This document shows, piece by piece, positions 23,561 through 30,147 of a DNA stretch of 30,297 nt. Source of the stretch: a virus; the IMG/VR virus record IMGVR_UViG_3300017767_000070, positions 1-30,297 of that record. One strand, written 5' to 3'. Below the pieces are notes generated by a model that worked only from the letters and a program-made list of their open reading frames with translations, was not told where the DNA came from and made no database searches. The translations under genes were made by a program, and so were the position numbers. Position 1 is the first letter of the stretch, and every line of letters begins with the position of its first letter.

Positions 23561-24322
23561 CTATTCTCTTACAGCTTTTTTATAACCAGATACAATATTA
23601 TTTATTAAGTTAGGTCTAATGACTCTTATTTGTCTAAGACTTTCATTAACATTAAAATAAGCTTGTTCATTTGTAATTTCATTTTTTAGTGCTCCGGGTG
23701 GAATAAAACCTCCGTACGTTAGTGAATTTACATCAGAATCTACGCCTAAATCAACTATGCCGCCAGATATATCAGTATAGTAATTTGCAGCGTTTTGTTC
23801 ATCAGAACTTGATACTGCTATAATAGATTCTAAAACGCCACTTGAATTAGTAGATGTAATAGTTTCACCTAATGTTCTGAAAGATGGTTTACCTTCAACG
23901 ACGATTTGGCCTAAATCTAGATTTCTTCTTATAATTGTTCCGCTAGCGCCAGATGTATTGCCAGTTAGAGTTTGACCAACTTTAAACTTAGTTGAAATAT
24001 TTTCTCTTGTAGTTATTACTGTATTAGGAAATATTTTTTTAATATAAGTTTGAAACTCAACATTGTTTAAAGGCCAGCCTTGTTGTCTTATGTTATCATT
24101 TAATAAATATAAAGTCCAATAATACAATGGTGTATCATATAATTCAATAGAAACTTGATCAGGCCTATGTCCTTCTTGTATAGTATAAAAAGTTAAAAAT
24201 GCAATATCATCTTTTACTTGATCTATCACATCTACATATCTTGATATATTTTGAATTAAAGTTGGTTGTGCTTCATTGCCAAAATTATAAAAGACGTCTT
24301 GAAAATCTTTAAAATATTTCAT
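23561..24322 (-). CDS. 53: Baseplate wedge subunit gp53
   Basis: A 253-residue homologue of T4 gp53 (196 aa). HRPDQVSIELYDTPLYYWTL followed by YLLNDN (52-77) matches T4 RPEELANAIYGNPQLYWVLL followed by MCND. NESLRQIRVIRPNLINNIVS (226-245) matches NEKLRQIKIIAKSDINSFMN. Between them an inserted beta-rich stretch (about 105-175, KVGQTLTGNTSGASGTI and FRTLGETITSTNSSG) explains the extra length. In T4, gp53 clamps neighbouring wedges around the hub. The ATG at 24322 overlaps the gp48 stop by one base. The stop at 23561 leaves one base before the hub gene. Confidence 0.92.
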   Translation of the reverse strand: MKYFKDFQDVFYNFGNEAQPTLIQNISRYVDVIDQVKDDIAFLTFYTIQEGHRPDQVSIELYDTPLYYWTLYLLNDNIRQQGWPLNNVEFQTYIKKIFPNTVITTRENISTKFKVGQTLTGNTSGASGTIIRRNLDLGQIVVEGKPSFRTLGETITSTNSSGVLESIIAVSSSDEQNAANYYTDISGGIVDLGVDSDVNSLTYGGFIPPGALKNEITNEQAYFNVNESLRQIRVIRPNLINNIVSGYKKAVRE

Positions 24323-25704
24323 TAGTAACCTGCCTGTATATCTTTTTTGTTGAGAGTTTTATATTCAACAAAACTTAATGTTAAATCAACTTCATTCGGT
24401 TGACCGTCTCTTCTAAAAGCTCCTCCAGTTGGATTTATTGAAGTACTAACATTACGTAAATAACAAAATTCTAGTTTTGGAATATTCCTATTAATTACAC
24501 CATTATAATTAAATTGTATTTGGAAAACGTTAGGAAATTTAAATCCTATATCTGCACCGCCTAATTCATCAATATCAAAAGTTCCGGGGTACATTTCTTC
24601 TCTAAAGTGCTGAATTATTTGTCTTATTACCTCTGCTTCTAACTGAGAACGAGCAATCATCTTAAACTGAAATGTAAATTCACGTAAACCTACGCCTCTA
24701 AATAAAGCTCTTATATTTGGATTAATTATTGTTCTATTTTGAAGTGTCAATGCGTTAGCTACACCGGAATTTATCATTGAACCTTTGTCAATAACTCGAG
24801 CTAAACCAACTCTGAATGCAGCTTCCGAAAGTTTTTGATTACCTCTTACAGCATCAAACATACTTACTAAACCGTTATTAAATTCTCCTAATATTGATTC
24901 AAGAGCTCCACCACCTTGATTCATTGCTCCTTCAACAGCTCCACCAAAAGCACCTAATGATGCATTATCATATTGCGCATTATCGTTAAATTGCATCGTG
25001 ACAGGAAAATACATATCTACTATTGGAGTGTTTCTTACAGGTTTAAACTCAACACCTCCCATAAGATGTTTGCTAGTTTGCTTTATAAATCGGGATCCTG
25101 CAACTTTATCTTTTCCACTTTTTGCATAATCGGTAACGATTTTGGTTAATGACGTCTTGTTTGCTCCAGTTGCAGCTGAACTGCCTGTAGCAGACGCTGC
25201 AGCAGCTGATGGTCCATCTATTCCTGCGTTAGCTGTACCACTATTTCTTCCAGCATAGCCAAAACTATCAACTTGAGCTCGTACATCTTGAGTTTTTGCA
25301 GAGGATTCTAATAAACTTTTTAAATTATCACTTGCAACTTTATCAAAGTTTTTTTGGCTTTCACCATCAATACTAGGTTGCAGTGAGAACATTCTAAATT
25401 GAACTCTAGCTTGATACGCTGGATTATCAGTTTCAAGAGGATATTTTAAATCAGATCTTTGTCTAGACCCAAACAATCCGCTTATCAATCCTTCTAATGA
25501 TTTTGAGGCTGTTCTAAGTTGACCAGATAAATCATCAAAATTTAAATTTCTAAATCCGTCACCTGCTTCATTTATTCCTACCTTCGGTCCACTTCCGCCA
25601 AAAGCATCTAACCCTGGAAAAGCACTCCCTGGTAGTACTTCACCATTAGGGCCAACTTTATTAAGTGATGTAGTTGATACACCTGTTAATCCGATATCTG
25701 ACAT
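24322..25704 (-). CDS. 48: Baseplate tail tube cap gp48
   Basis: A 460-residue protein. The C-terminal half has the tube-like fold sequence of gp48: LREFTFQFKMIARSQLEAEV, IRQIIQHFREEMYPG, FQIQFNYNG and the ending LTLSFVEYKTLNKKDIQAGY, comparable with the T4 gp48 ending LEITMREIITLNRASLYTGT. The N-terminal half is Gly/Ala/Ser-rich (ASATGSSAATGANK) and probably flexible. In T4, gp48 sits on the hub and, with gp54, starts tail-tube polymerisation. It is first gene of the minus-strand hub operon, with a late promoter at 25741-25748 and a leader of about 30 nt. Confidence 0.82.
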   Translation of the reverse strand: MSDIGLTGVSTTSLNKVGPNGEVLPGSAFPGLDAFGGSGPKVGINEAGDGFRNLNFDDLSGQLRTASKSLEGLISGLFGSRQRSDLKYPLETDNPAYQARVQFRMFSLQPSIDGESQKNFDKVASDNLKSLLESSAKTQDVRAQVDSFGYAGRNSGTANAGIDGPSAAAASATGSSAATGANKTSLTKIVTDYAKSGKDKVAGSRFIKQTSKHLMGGVEFKPVRNTPIVDMYFPVTMQFNDNAQYDNASLGAFGGAVEGAMNQGGGALESILGEFNNGLVSMFDAVRGNQKLSEAAFRVGLARVIDKGSMINSGVANALTLQNRTIINPNIRALFRGVGLREFTFQFKMIARSQLEAEVIRQIIQHFREEMYPGTFDIDELGGADIGFKFPNVFQIQFNYNGVINRNIPKLEFCYLRNVSTSINPTGGAFRRDGQPNEVDLTLSFVEYKTLNKKDIQAGY

Positions 25705-25740
25705 GATAATCCTTATAGATATAATTAAATATTATTTTTC

Positions 25741-25748
25741 TATTTATA
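25741..25748 (-). promoter_or_regulatory. T4-type late promoter for the gp48-gp53-hub operon
   Basis: Exact TATAAATA on the minus strand in the 52-base gap between divergent gp48 and gp4. The expected start is near 25735, 30 nt before the ATG at 25704. The leader contains AAGGA about 7 bases before the ATG. The octamer ends only about 9 bases from the gp4 start on the other strand. Confidence 0.85.
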
Positions 25749-25756
25749 ACAAAAAT

Positions 25757-26260
25757 ATGGCTTATTCAGGTAGATATACAATCAAAAATGCATCCAAGTA
25801 TAAGGGTGACACGTCCAATATAATATATAGGTCGTTGTGGGAGAAGGCTGCATTTCAGTGGTGCGACAAGAATCCTAAAGTAAAGCAATGGAGTTCTGAA
25901 GAAATTGTAGTGCCATATTACTATGAAGTAGATAAAAGGTACCACAGATATTTTGTTGATATGAAAATAGTGTTCGAAGATAAGACATTACTAGTTGAGA
26001 TAAAACCAGAGAAAGAAACTATTCCGCCTGCGGGCCCGCGAAGAACTAAGCAGTATATATCTGAAGGCTTATCATATGTTAAGAACATGAATAAGTGGGA
26101 AGCAGCTACAGAATACGCAAGAGATCGTGGCTGGCAATTTCAAATATGGACAGAGAAAACATTACAAGAAATGAAGTTACTAAAAGGACCGGTTCCAGGA
26201 AAACTAAAGAAGCTAACACCGTACAAACCATTTCGAAAAAAGCGTAAGAAAAAGATATAA
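25757..26260 (+). CDS. 4: Head completion nuclease gp4
   Basis: Starting at ATG 25757 this is a 167-residue protein (MAYSGRYTIKNASKYKGDTS...). An in-frame ATG at 25703 would add 18 residues but overlaps the gp48 start, and the MAYSG start fits T4 gp4. NIIYRSLWEKAAFQWCD (21-37), WSSEEIVVPY (45-54), RYHRYFVD (61-68) and LLVEIKP (78-84) are conserved in gp4. The arrangement D68...E81-x-K83, with Glu29 or Glu49 upstream, resembles a PD-(D/E)xK nuclease core, in line with the head-completion-nuclease name used for this family. The C-terminus is strongly basic (FRKKRKKKI), suggesting DNA contact. No clear ribosome binding site or exact late promoter precedes it on the plus strand. Confidence 0.88.
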   Translation: MAYSGRYTIKNASKYKGDTSNIIYRSLWEKAAFQWCDKNPKVKQWSSEEIVVPYYYEVDKRYHRYFVDMKIVFEDKTLLVEIKPEKETIPPAGPRRTKQYISEGLSYVKNMNKWEAATEYARDRGWQFQIWTEKTLQEMKLLKGPVPGKLKKLTPYKPFRKKRKKKI

Positions 26261-26263
26261 ATA
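26256..26263 (+). promoter_or_regulatory. T4-type late promoter overlapping the gp4 stop codon
   Basis: Exact TATAAATA; bases 26258-26260 are also the TAA stop of gp4. The octamer ends 5 bases before the ATG at 26269, so the expected start falls on the first base of that ATG. It would drive the 196-residue gene, tube-fold protein, gp26, gp51-like and tape-measure unit. Confidence 0.7.
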
Positions 26264-26268
26264 GATTC

Positions 26269-26859
26269 ATGAGTAACTTATTTCAAAAACTAGAACTTGA
26301 AGCTTTTCGTGCAGGAATTAATCCTCGTACACAAGAATCACGTGATTGGTTTCGTAAAAGAATTCAAAGACTTACAAGAGTTAACCGTGATGCTTTAATG
26401 AGAGAAGATGAAATTAATCGTAGAGCATCTCATAGTTATGGTTCTATGTTTATGTACTTTTATGATCCTAAGCATAAAGACAAATTACCTTTCTACGACA
26501 GGTTTCCATTAACTATACCAGTTGAACCCGCTCCTGGCGGATTTAGAGGAATCAATTTACATTATCTTCCTCCAGTGTTGAGGGCAAAGTTCTTAGATGC
26601 ATTATTAGATGCAACTAATAACAAAAAATATGATGAATCTACAAGATTTAAATTAACATACGATTTGTTAAAAGGTGCACGAAAAATGAGATATTTTCAA
26701 CCGTGTTTCAAACATTATTTGCTTGCACACGTTAAATCGCGATTTGCTGAAGTACCGGCACCTGAATGGGAAATAGCAGCATTTTTACCTACTGCGCAAT
26801 GGGAGAAAGCATCTGCAGGAACAGTTTATCAGAATTCAAGGATGAAAGTAAATGGCTAA
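26269..26859 (+). CDS. Conserved phage protein, 196 aa, probably virion- or head/tail-completion-related
   Basis: A 196-residue basic protein. The core GSMFMYFYDPKHKDKLPFYD (58-77) with RFPLTIPVEP and GINLHYLPPVLRAKFLDALL (94-113) is a pattern I recall from proteins of many T4-like and other myoviruses, but I cannot attach a proven function. The N-terminus is rich in Arg (RKRIQRLTRVNRDAL). It follows gp4 by 8 bases and overlaps the tube-fold gene by 8 bases. It has no Shine-Dalgarno sequence, and the late promoter is directly upstream, so its mRNA from that promoter would be leaderless. Translation from gp4 read-through mRNA is also possible. Confidence 0.7.
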   Translation: MSNLFQKLELEAFRAGINPRTQESRDWFRKRIQRLTRVNRDALMREDEINRRASHSYGSMFMYFYDPKHKDKLPFYDRFPLTIPVEPAPGGFRGINLHYLPPVLRAKFLDALLDATNNKKYDESTRFKLTYDLLKGARKMRYFQPCFKHYLLAHVKSRFAEVPAPEWEIAAFLPTAQWEKASAGTVYQNSRMKVNG

Positions 26860-27532
26860 TAGTATTGAAGATCTTAAAGCATTAATGAACACTAAGTTAG
26901 GTTTTGCTAGACCAAATAAATTTTTAGTTACATTACCTAGTGTAGGAGTTGGTGGTGGTTTACTTAATGGTATAGTAGGAGCATTTAGTGGAATGGGCGG
27001 AGGAGCGAGTCCAAGAGAATTAAATATTTTGTGTTCAAATGCGACTTTGCCAGCAAAACAAATATTAACTAATGATAGAAGAATTGGAATGGAATTTCAA
27101 AAAGTAGCTTACGGTTATGCAGTTGATGACGTAAGTATGACTTTTTATTTAATGAACGATTATGGAGTAAAAGATTATTTTGATAGTTGGAGAAGCACTA
27201 TACTTGATGAAACAGGACAAGCATCTAACTATAAAAATGAATATGCTAAAACAGTAACTATACATCAATTAAGACAACCATTGAAAGGTTTTAGCAAACA
27301 ATTAGGACCTATAAGATTTAATGCAGGTATTGGTGGTGGAAGTGTCTATTCAGTAGATTTACTTGAAGCTTTTCCAATAGCATCTAGTGCAATTGAATTG
27401 AATAATGATCTTGATGGTTTAGTGCAATTGACTGTAACATTTGCATATACGAACTGGAGAAGAGCCAGTGGTGTACAGAACTTTATCAATATGGATATTG
27501 ATACACCATTAGGCGGAATTGATATAATATAA
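26852..27532 (+). CDS. Tail-tube-fold protein (gp19/gp54 family)
   Basis: A 226-residue protein. GFARPNKFLVTLP (17-29), ILCSNATLPAKQI (59-71), VSMTFYLMNDYGVKDYFDSW (94-113) and the C-terminal VQLTVTFAYTNWRR are the tail-tube fold pattern; T4 gp19 has ARPNLFQVEI, CKATALPAG and FEVTLALDYW at the equivalent places. A Gly-rich loop (about 32-52) is inserted. Its place next to gp26 and the tape measure, rather than beside a sheath gene, suggests either the gp54 tube initiator or the major tube protein. It uses AAGGATG-type spacing for its ATG at 26852. Which of the two roles it has cannot be decided here. Confidence 0.75.
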   Translation: MANSIEDLKALMNTKLGFARPNKFLVTLPSVGVGGGLLNGIVGAFSGMGGGASPRELNILCSNATLPAKQILTNDRRIGMEFQKVAYGYAVDDVSMTFYLMNDYGVKDYFDSWRSTILDETGQASNYKNEYAKTVTIHQLRQPLKGFSKQLGPIRFNAGIGGGSVYSVDLLEAFPIASSAIELNNDLDGLVQLTVTFAYTNWRRASGVQNFINMDIDTPLGGIDII

Positions 27533-27542
27533 GGAGTAAAAT

Positions 27543-28259
27543 ATGGCGCTGCCAGTATTATCTAACGATAAACCAATGTATGAGGTAGTAGTACCTTCAT
27601 CACAAGAAACGTTTAAGTTTCGACCTTTTCTTGTTAAAGAACAGAAAAGTCTATTAATTGCATATGAATCTCAAGACATGAAACAGATTTTAAATGCTAT
27701 GATAAATTGCATTGAAACATGTGTGCCAGGAATAAACATCAAAGAGCTCGCAACCTTTGATGTTGATTACGTATTTACACAAGTAAGAGCAAAGTCAGTT
27801 GGAGAAACTTCAACTATAAGATCTGCATGTGTAGATTGCAATGAAGAAAATGAAGTTGTAATTAATTTAGAAGAAGTAAAAATGAAAGCTTCTGAAATTA
27901 AAACTAAAATGATTCCAATTACAGATACAGTAAGTATTGAAATGAAATACCCAACCTATGATGATATGTTGCGTAATCCTAACTACAATAATCCAGCTGG
28001 ATCACAAGCAGAATTATTATTTGAATCAATTATAAGTTGTATGTATTCAGTACAAACTGGTGATGATAAAATTATCATAAGTCAAGAATCAAGAGAAGAA
28101 ATAGAAAAATTTGTAAATTCTCTTACTAACGAACAATTAACAAAGATTACAGATTTCGTGGAAAGCATGCCTGCAATGCAACATGAAGAAAAGTTTACTT
28201 GTAAAAAATGTCAACATGAAAATACTGTGCAATTGAAAGGCTTACAAGATTTTTTTTAA
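27543..28259 (+). CDS. 26: Baseplate hub assembly/tail chaperone protein gp26 (T4_baseplate family)
   Basis: A 238-residue protein with the gp26 layout: FKFRPFLVKEQKSLLIAYES (24-43), a Cys pair C96-V-D-C99, a second pair C220-K-K-C223 and the ending NTVQLKGLQDFF. The four cysteines could form one zinc site. T4 gp26 is needed for hub formation. By gene order (tube, this gene, short second-frame ORF, tape measure) it is the counterpart of lambda gpG-type tail chaperones; this is inference. AAGGAG lies before the ATG at 27543. The last sense codons are TTT TTT, followed directly by TAA, inside a T-run suited to -1 slippage. Confidence 0.85.
   Translation: MALPVLSNDKPMYEVVVPSSQETFKFRPFLVKEQKSLLIAYESQDMKQILNAMINCIETCVPGINIKELATFDVDYVFTQVRAKSVGETSTIRSACVDCNEENEVVINLEEVKMKASEIKTKMIPITDTVSIEMKYPTYDDMLRNPNYNNPAGSQAELLFESIISCMYSVQTGDDKIIISQESREEIEKFVNSLTNEQLTKITDFVESMPAMQHEEKFTCKKCQHENTVQLKGLQDFF
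28250..28256 (+). other. Candidate -1 ribosomal frameshift site
   Basis: Bases 28250-28256 read T TTT TTT in the gp26 frame, a heptamer of the X XXY YYZ class, directly followed by the TAA stop at 28257. Slipping back one base continues TTA ATT AAC CTC and stays open to TGA at 28439-28441. No strong downstream stem-loop is evident; the stop codon itself could supply the pause. Confidence 0.6.
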
Positions 28260-28441
28260 TTAACCTCTCTCATGAAACCTTGGAGAATTACTTCAAGACT
28301 AATTTTTTGATGATGCAACATTTCAACTATTCTTTATCTGACTTAGAAGAAATGTTACCGTGGGAGAGAGAGGTATATTTAATGTTACTTAATGATCACT
28401 TAGAAGAAAGAGCACGAGAGGAACAGAGGCAAGCAAGATGA
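28256..28441 (+). CDS. gp51-like short ORF, probable C-terminal part of a gp26 frameshift fusion
   Basis: In the -1 frame relative to gp26 the sequence encodes LINLSHETLENYFKTNFLMM, QHFNYSLSDLEEMLPWEREV, YLMLLNDHLEERAREEQRQA and R before TGA. The block NYSLSDLEEMLPWEREVYLM resembles short ORFs after gp26 in T4-like phages that are sometimes called gp51. The first in-frame ATG is 28310 (43 residues), without a ribosome binding site at the right spacing, so expression through slippage at 28250-28256 is favoured. This would give a 299-residue fusion (238 + 61). The stop overlaps the tape-measure ATG (ATGA). It is acidic and helical, and a chaperone role for tail assembly is inferred. Confidence 0.65.
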   Translation, partial: LINLSHETLENYFKTNFLMMQHFNYSLSDLEEMLPWEREVYLMLLNDHLEERAREEQRQAR

Positions 28442-30147
28442 CAACATTAGCAGAAGTCAATGCAACTTTAGGCGTAACTAATTTAGCACTATCAGGCGTA
28501 GCAAAAGAACAGAAACAAACTAATGAAGGTATTTCAAAGTTTGTTGATTTCATGAAAAGTAAAGATACGCGTGATAGAAGAGAAGACATAGAAACTAATA
28601 GAGAAACTAAAGCTTCTGTTATAAGTCGTGTTGGTGGTGCTGCTGGTGCAGTAGGAAGTGGTGCAAAAAAAGGATTCGGTTTAGGTAAAGACTTGTTTTC
28701 GAAATTAGGTGGTATTTTACCTATAGGGTTAGCCGGTACTTTTTTAACGAGTCTACTTGGATCTAAAATGTTTAGATTTGGTGTAGCTGGTTTAGGTGTA
28801 ATGTTTGGTGATCGCATAGCTGAAATGCTGACGGGTGAAGACGCTAAACAAGAAGTAAAAGATACGTTAGGCGGTGTTATAAAAGGTGGTGCACTTGGAT
28901 TTTTACTTGGACCTAGATTTGCATTAATAGGTGGCATATTAGGTGGTTTATTAAAAAATGAAACCGTAGATAAAGAAGCTGGAGAATTATTAATTAACTT
29001 AAGAAAATTAGAAGTCAAATTTCCGGCAATAAGTACTTTTTTTAAGGGATTTGGCGATGCAGTCGGCAGTGGTTTAAAAAGTATTAATAATTTACTTGAA
29101 GGTAAAAGTGAAAATACATTTAAAGATATAGGTAAGAGTTTACTATTAGTAGGCGGCGTTGCAGCGCTCTTTATGCCCGGAAAAATATTAGCACTATTGG
29201 CTGGAGCTTCGAGGTTAATGATGGCTACACCCGCAGGTGCGGCATTATTAGCAATTGCTGGTGGTGGCGTAGGTATTAATAAATTAATGGGTAATGAAGC
29301 AACTGATTCAAGCGGGTTCATAGCTAGTACCGCCGCTACTGGAGCTGCATTGTACGGTGGTAAAAAGGTTGTTGATAAATTCAAAGGAAAAAGTTCTGTC
29401 AGTAAAGCACCAGATATAGATCCAGCAAGTAAAGGATTAAAAGGTAAAGATGGTGCAGAAGGTAAAATCGATAAAGGGTTGATGAAATCATTAAGTAAAT
29501 ACCCGAGACTAGCAAAGTTCTTAAAATTTGCAGGAAGATTTGGTGGACTAGGTACTTTACTTGGTGTTGGTGAAATACTTAATATGGCGAGAACTGGTAA
29601 TGTTACAGTGGACGCAGTAAGCGGTTTGTTTGGTGGTATACTTGGTGGAGTAGGTGGAACTAAATTAGGTGCAGCACTAGGATCCTTTTTCCCTGGCCCC
29701 GGCACAATTTTAGGTGGTATAGTAGGTGGTGGTTTAGGTTACTTTGCAGGTGACACTGTTGCAAAAGGATTAAGCCAGTGGATGCTAGGTAAAAAGGTCG
29801 ACGCCTTTGGATTTGACGCAATAAATAATTTATTCAATGACGCAGGTGCTTCGTCCTCATCAAAATCTGCAGGCAGTGTACAAACTAGTGATGAGTTAGC
29901 TAAAGCATCTAAAATAAATGCAAATAGTAGAGTACGAAATCAGTTTGAAGCCAATCGAAACATTGGCGGAACAACTGCCAGCGGGATGGATCCTACTGGT
30001 AATGCTGGTGATGTTAATATGGTAAACTCTAATAATAGAACTGTGACTACAAACAACAGCGCCGGAGTAGTATTAGATACCGCCGGCGCTGTTGATAGAC
30101 AAGATAATCTAAGTAATCAGATTAAAAATCCTAGTAATTTATTCTAA
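28438..30147 (+). CDS. Tape-measure-like tail protein
   Basis: A 569-residue protein, close to T4 gp29 (590 aa). Residues about 20-60 are charged and helical (KEQKQTNEGISKFVDFMKSK). Beyond these follow many Gly/Ala/Leu-rich hydrophobic stretches such as GILPIGLAGTFLTSLLGSKM (92-111), GALGFLLGP, ALIGGILGGLL and LLLVGGVAALF, typical of tape-measure proteins that can enter membranes. Asn/Ser/Gly-rich sequence ends it. The place directly after the tube-fold gene and the gp26/frameshift pair is the usual one for a tape measure. The ATG overlaps the preceding TGA. Sequence similarity to gp29 is not obvious, so a lysis- or injection-related membrane protein remains possible. Confidence 0.68.
   Translation: MTTLAEVNATLGVTNLALSGVAKEQKQTNEGISKFVDFMKSKDTRDRREDIETNRETKASVISRVGGAAGAVGSGAKKGFGLGKDLFSKLGGILPIGLAGTFLTSLLGSKMFRFGVAGLGVMFGDRIAEMLTGEDAKQEVKDTLGGVIKGGALGFLLGPRFALIGGILGGLLKNETVDKEAGELLINLRKLEVKFPAISTFFKGFGDAVGSGLKSINNLLEGKSENTFKDIGKSLLLVGGVAALFMPGKILALLAGASRLMMATPAGAALLAIAGGGVGINKLMGNEATDSSGFIASTAATGAALYGGKKVVDKFKGKSSVSKAPDIDPASKGLKGKDGAEGKIDKGLMKSLSKYPRLAKFLKFAGRFGGLGTLLGVGEILNMARTGNVTVDAVSGLFGGILGGVGGTKLGAALGSFFPGPGTILGGIVGGGLGYFAGDTVAKGLSQWMLGKKVDAFGFDAINNLFNDAGASSSSKSAGSVQTSDELAKASKINANSRVRNQFEANRNIGGTTASGMDPTGNAGDVNMVNSNNRTVTTNNSAGVVLDTAGAVDRQDNLSNQIKNPSNLF
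30055..30093 (+). other. GC-rich hairpin near the end of the tape-measure gene
   Basis: Left arm AACAGCGCCGG (30055-30065) and right arm CCGGCGCTGTT (30083-30093) are perfect 11-bp inverted repeats around a 17-base loop. They stand out in AT-rich DNA. No T-run follows on either strand, so it is not a classical intrinsic terminator. Confidence 0.65.

Noticed and set aside
25703-25756. Extended start for gp4 at ATG 25703
   Set aside because: It would overlap the gp48 start and cross its promoter, and would add 18 residues not expected for gp4. The MAYSG start at 25757 fits the family.
26030-26041. GC-rich palindrome GCGGGCCCGC in gp4
   Set aside because: It is explained by the conserved PPAGPRR-type coding stretch; a 10-bp palindrome alone is weak evidence.
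28389-29705. 438-codon minus-strand ORF, very proline-rich, opposite the tape-measure gene
   Set aside because: It is the mirror of a Gly/Ala/Leu-rich gene (GGN codons read as CCN on the other strand). It has no ribosome binding site, is low in complexity, and the sense-strand gene fits the operon.
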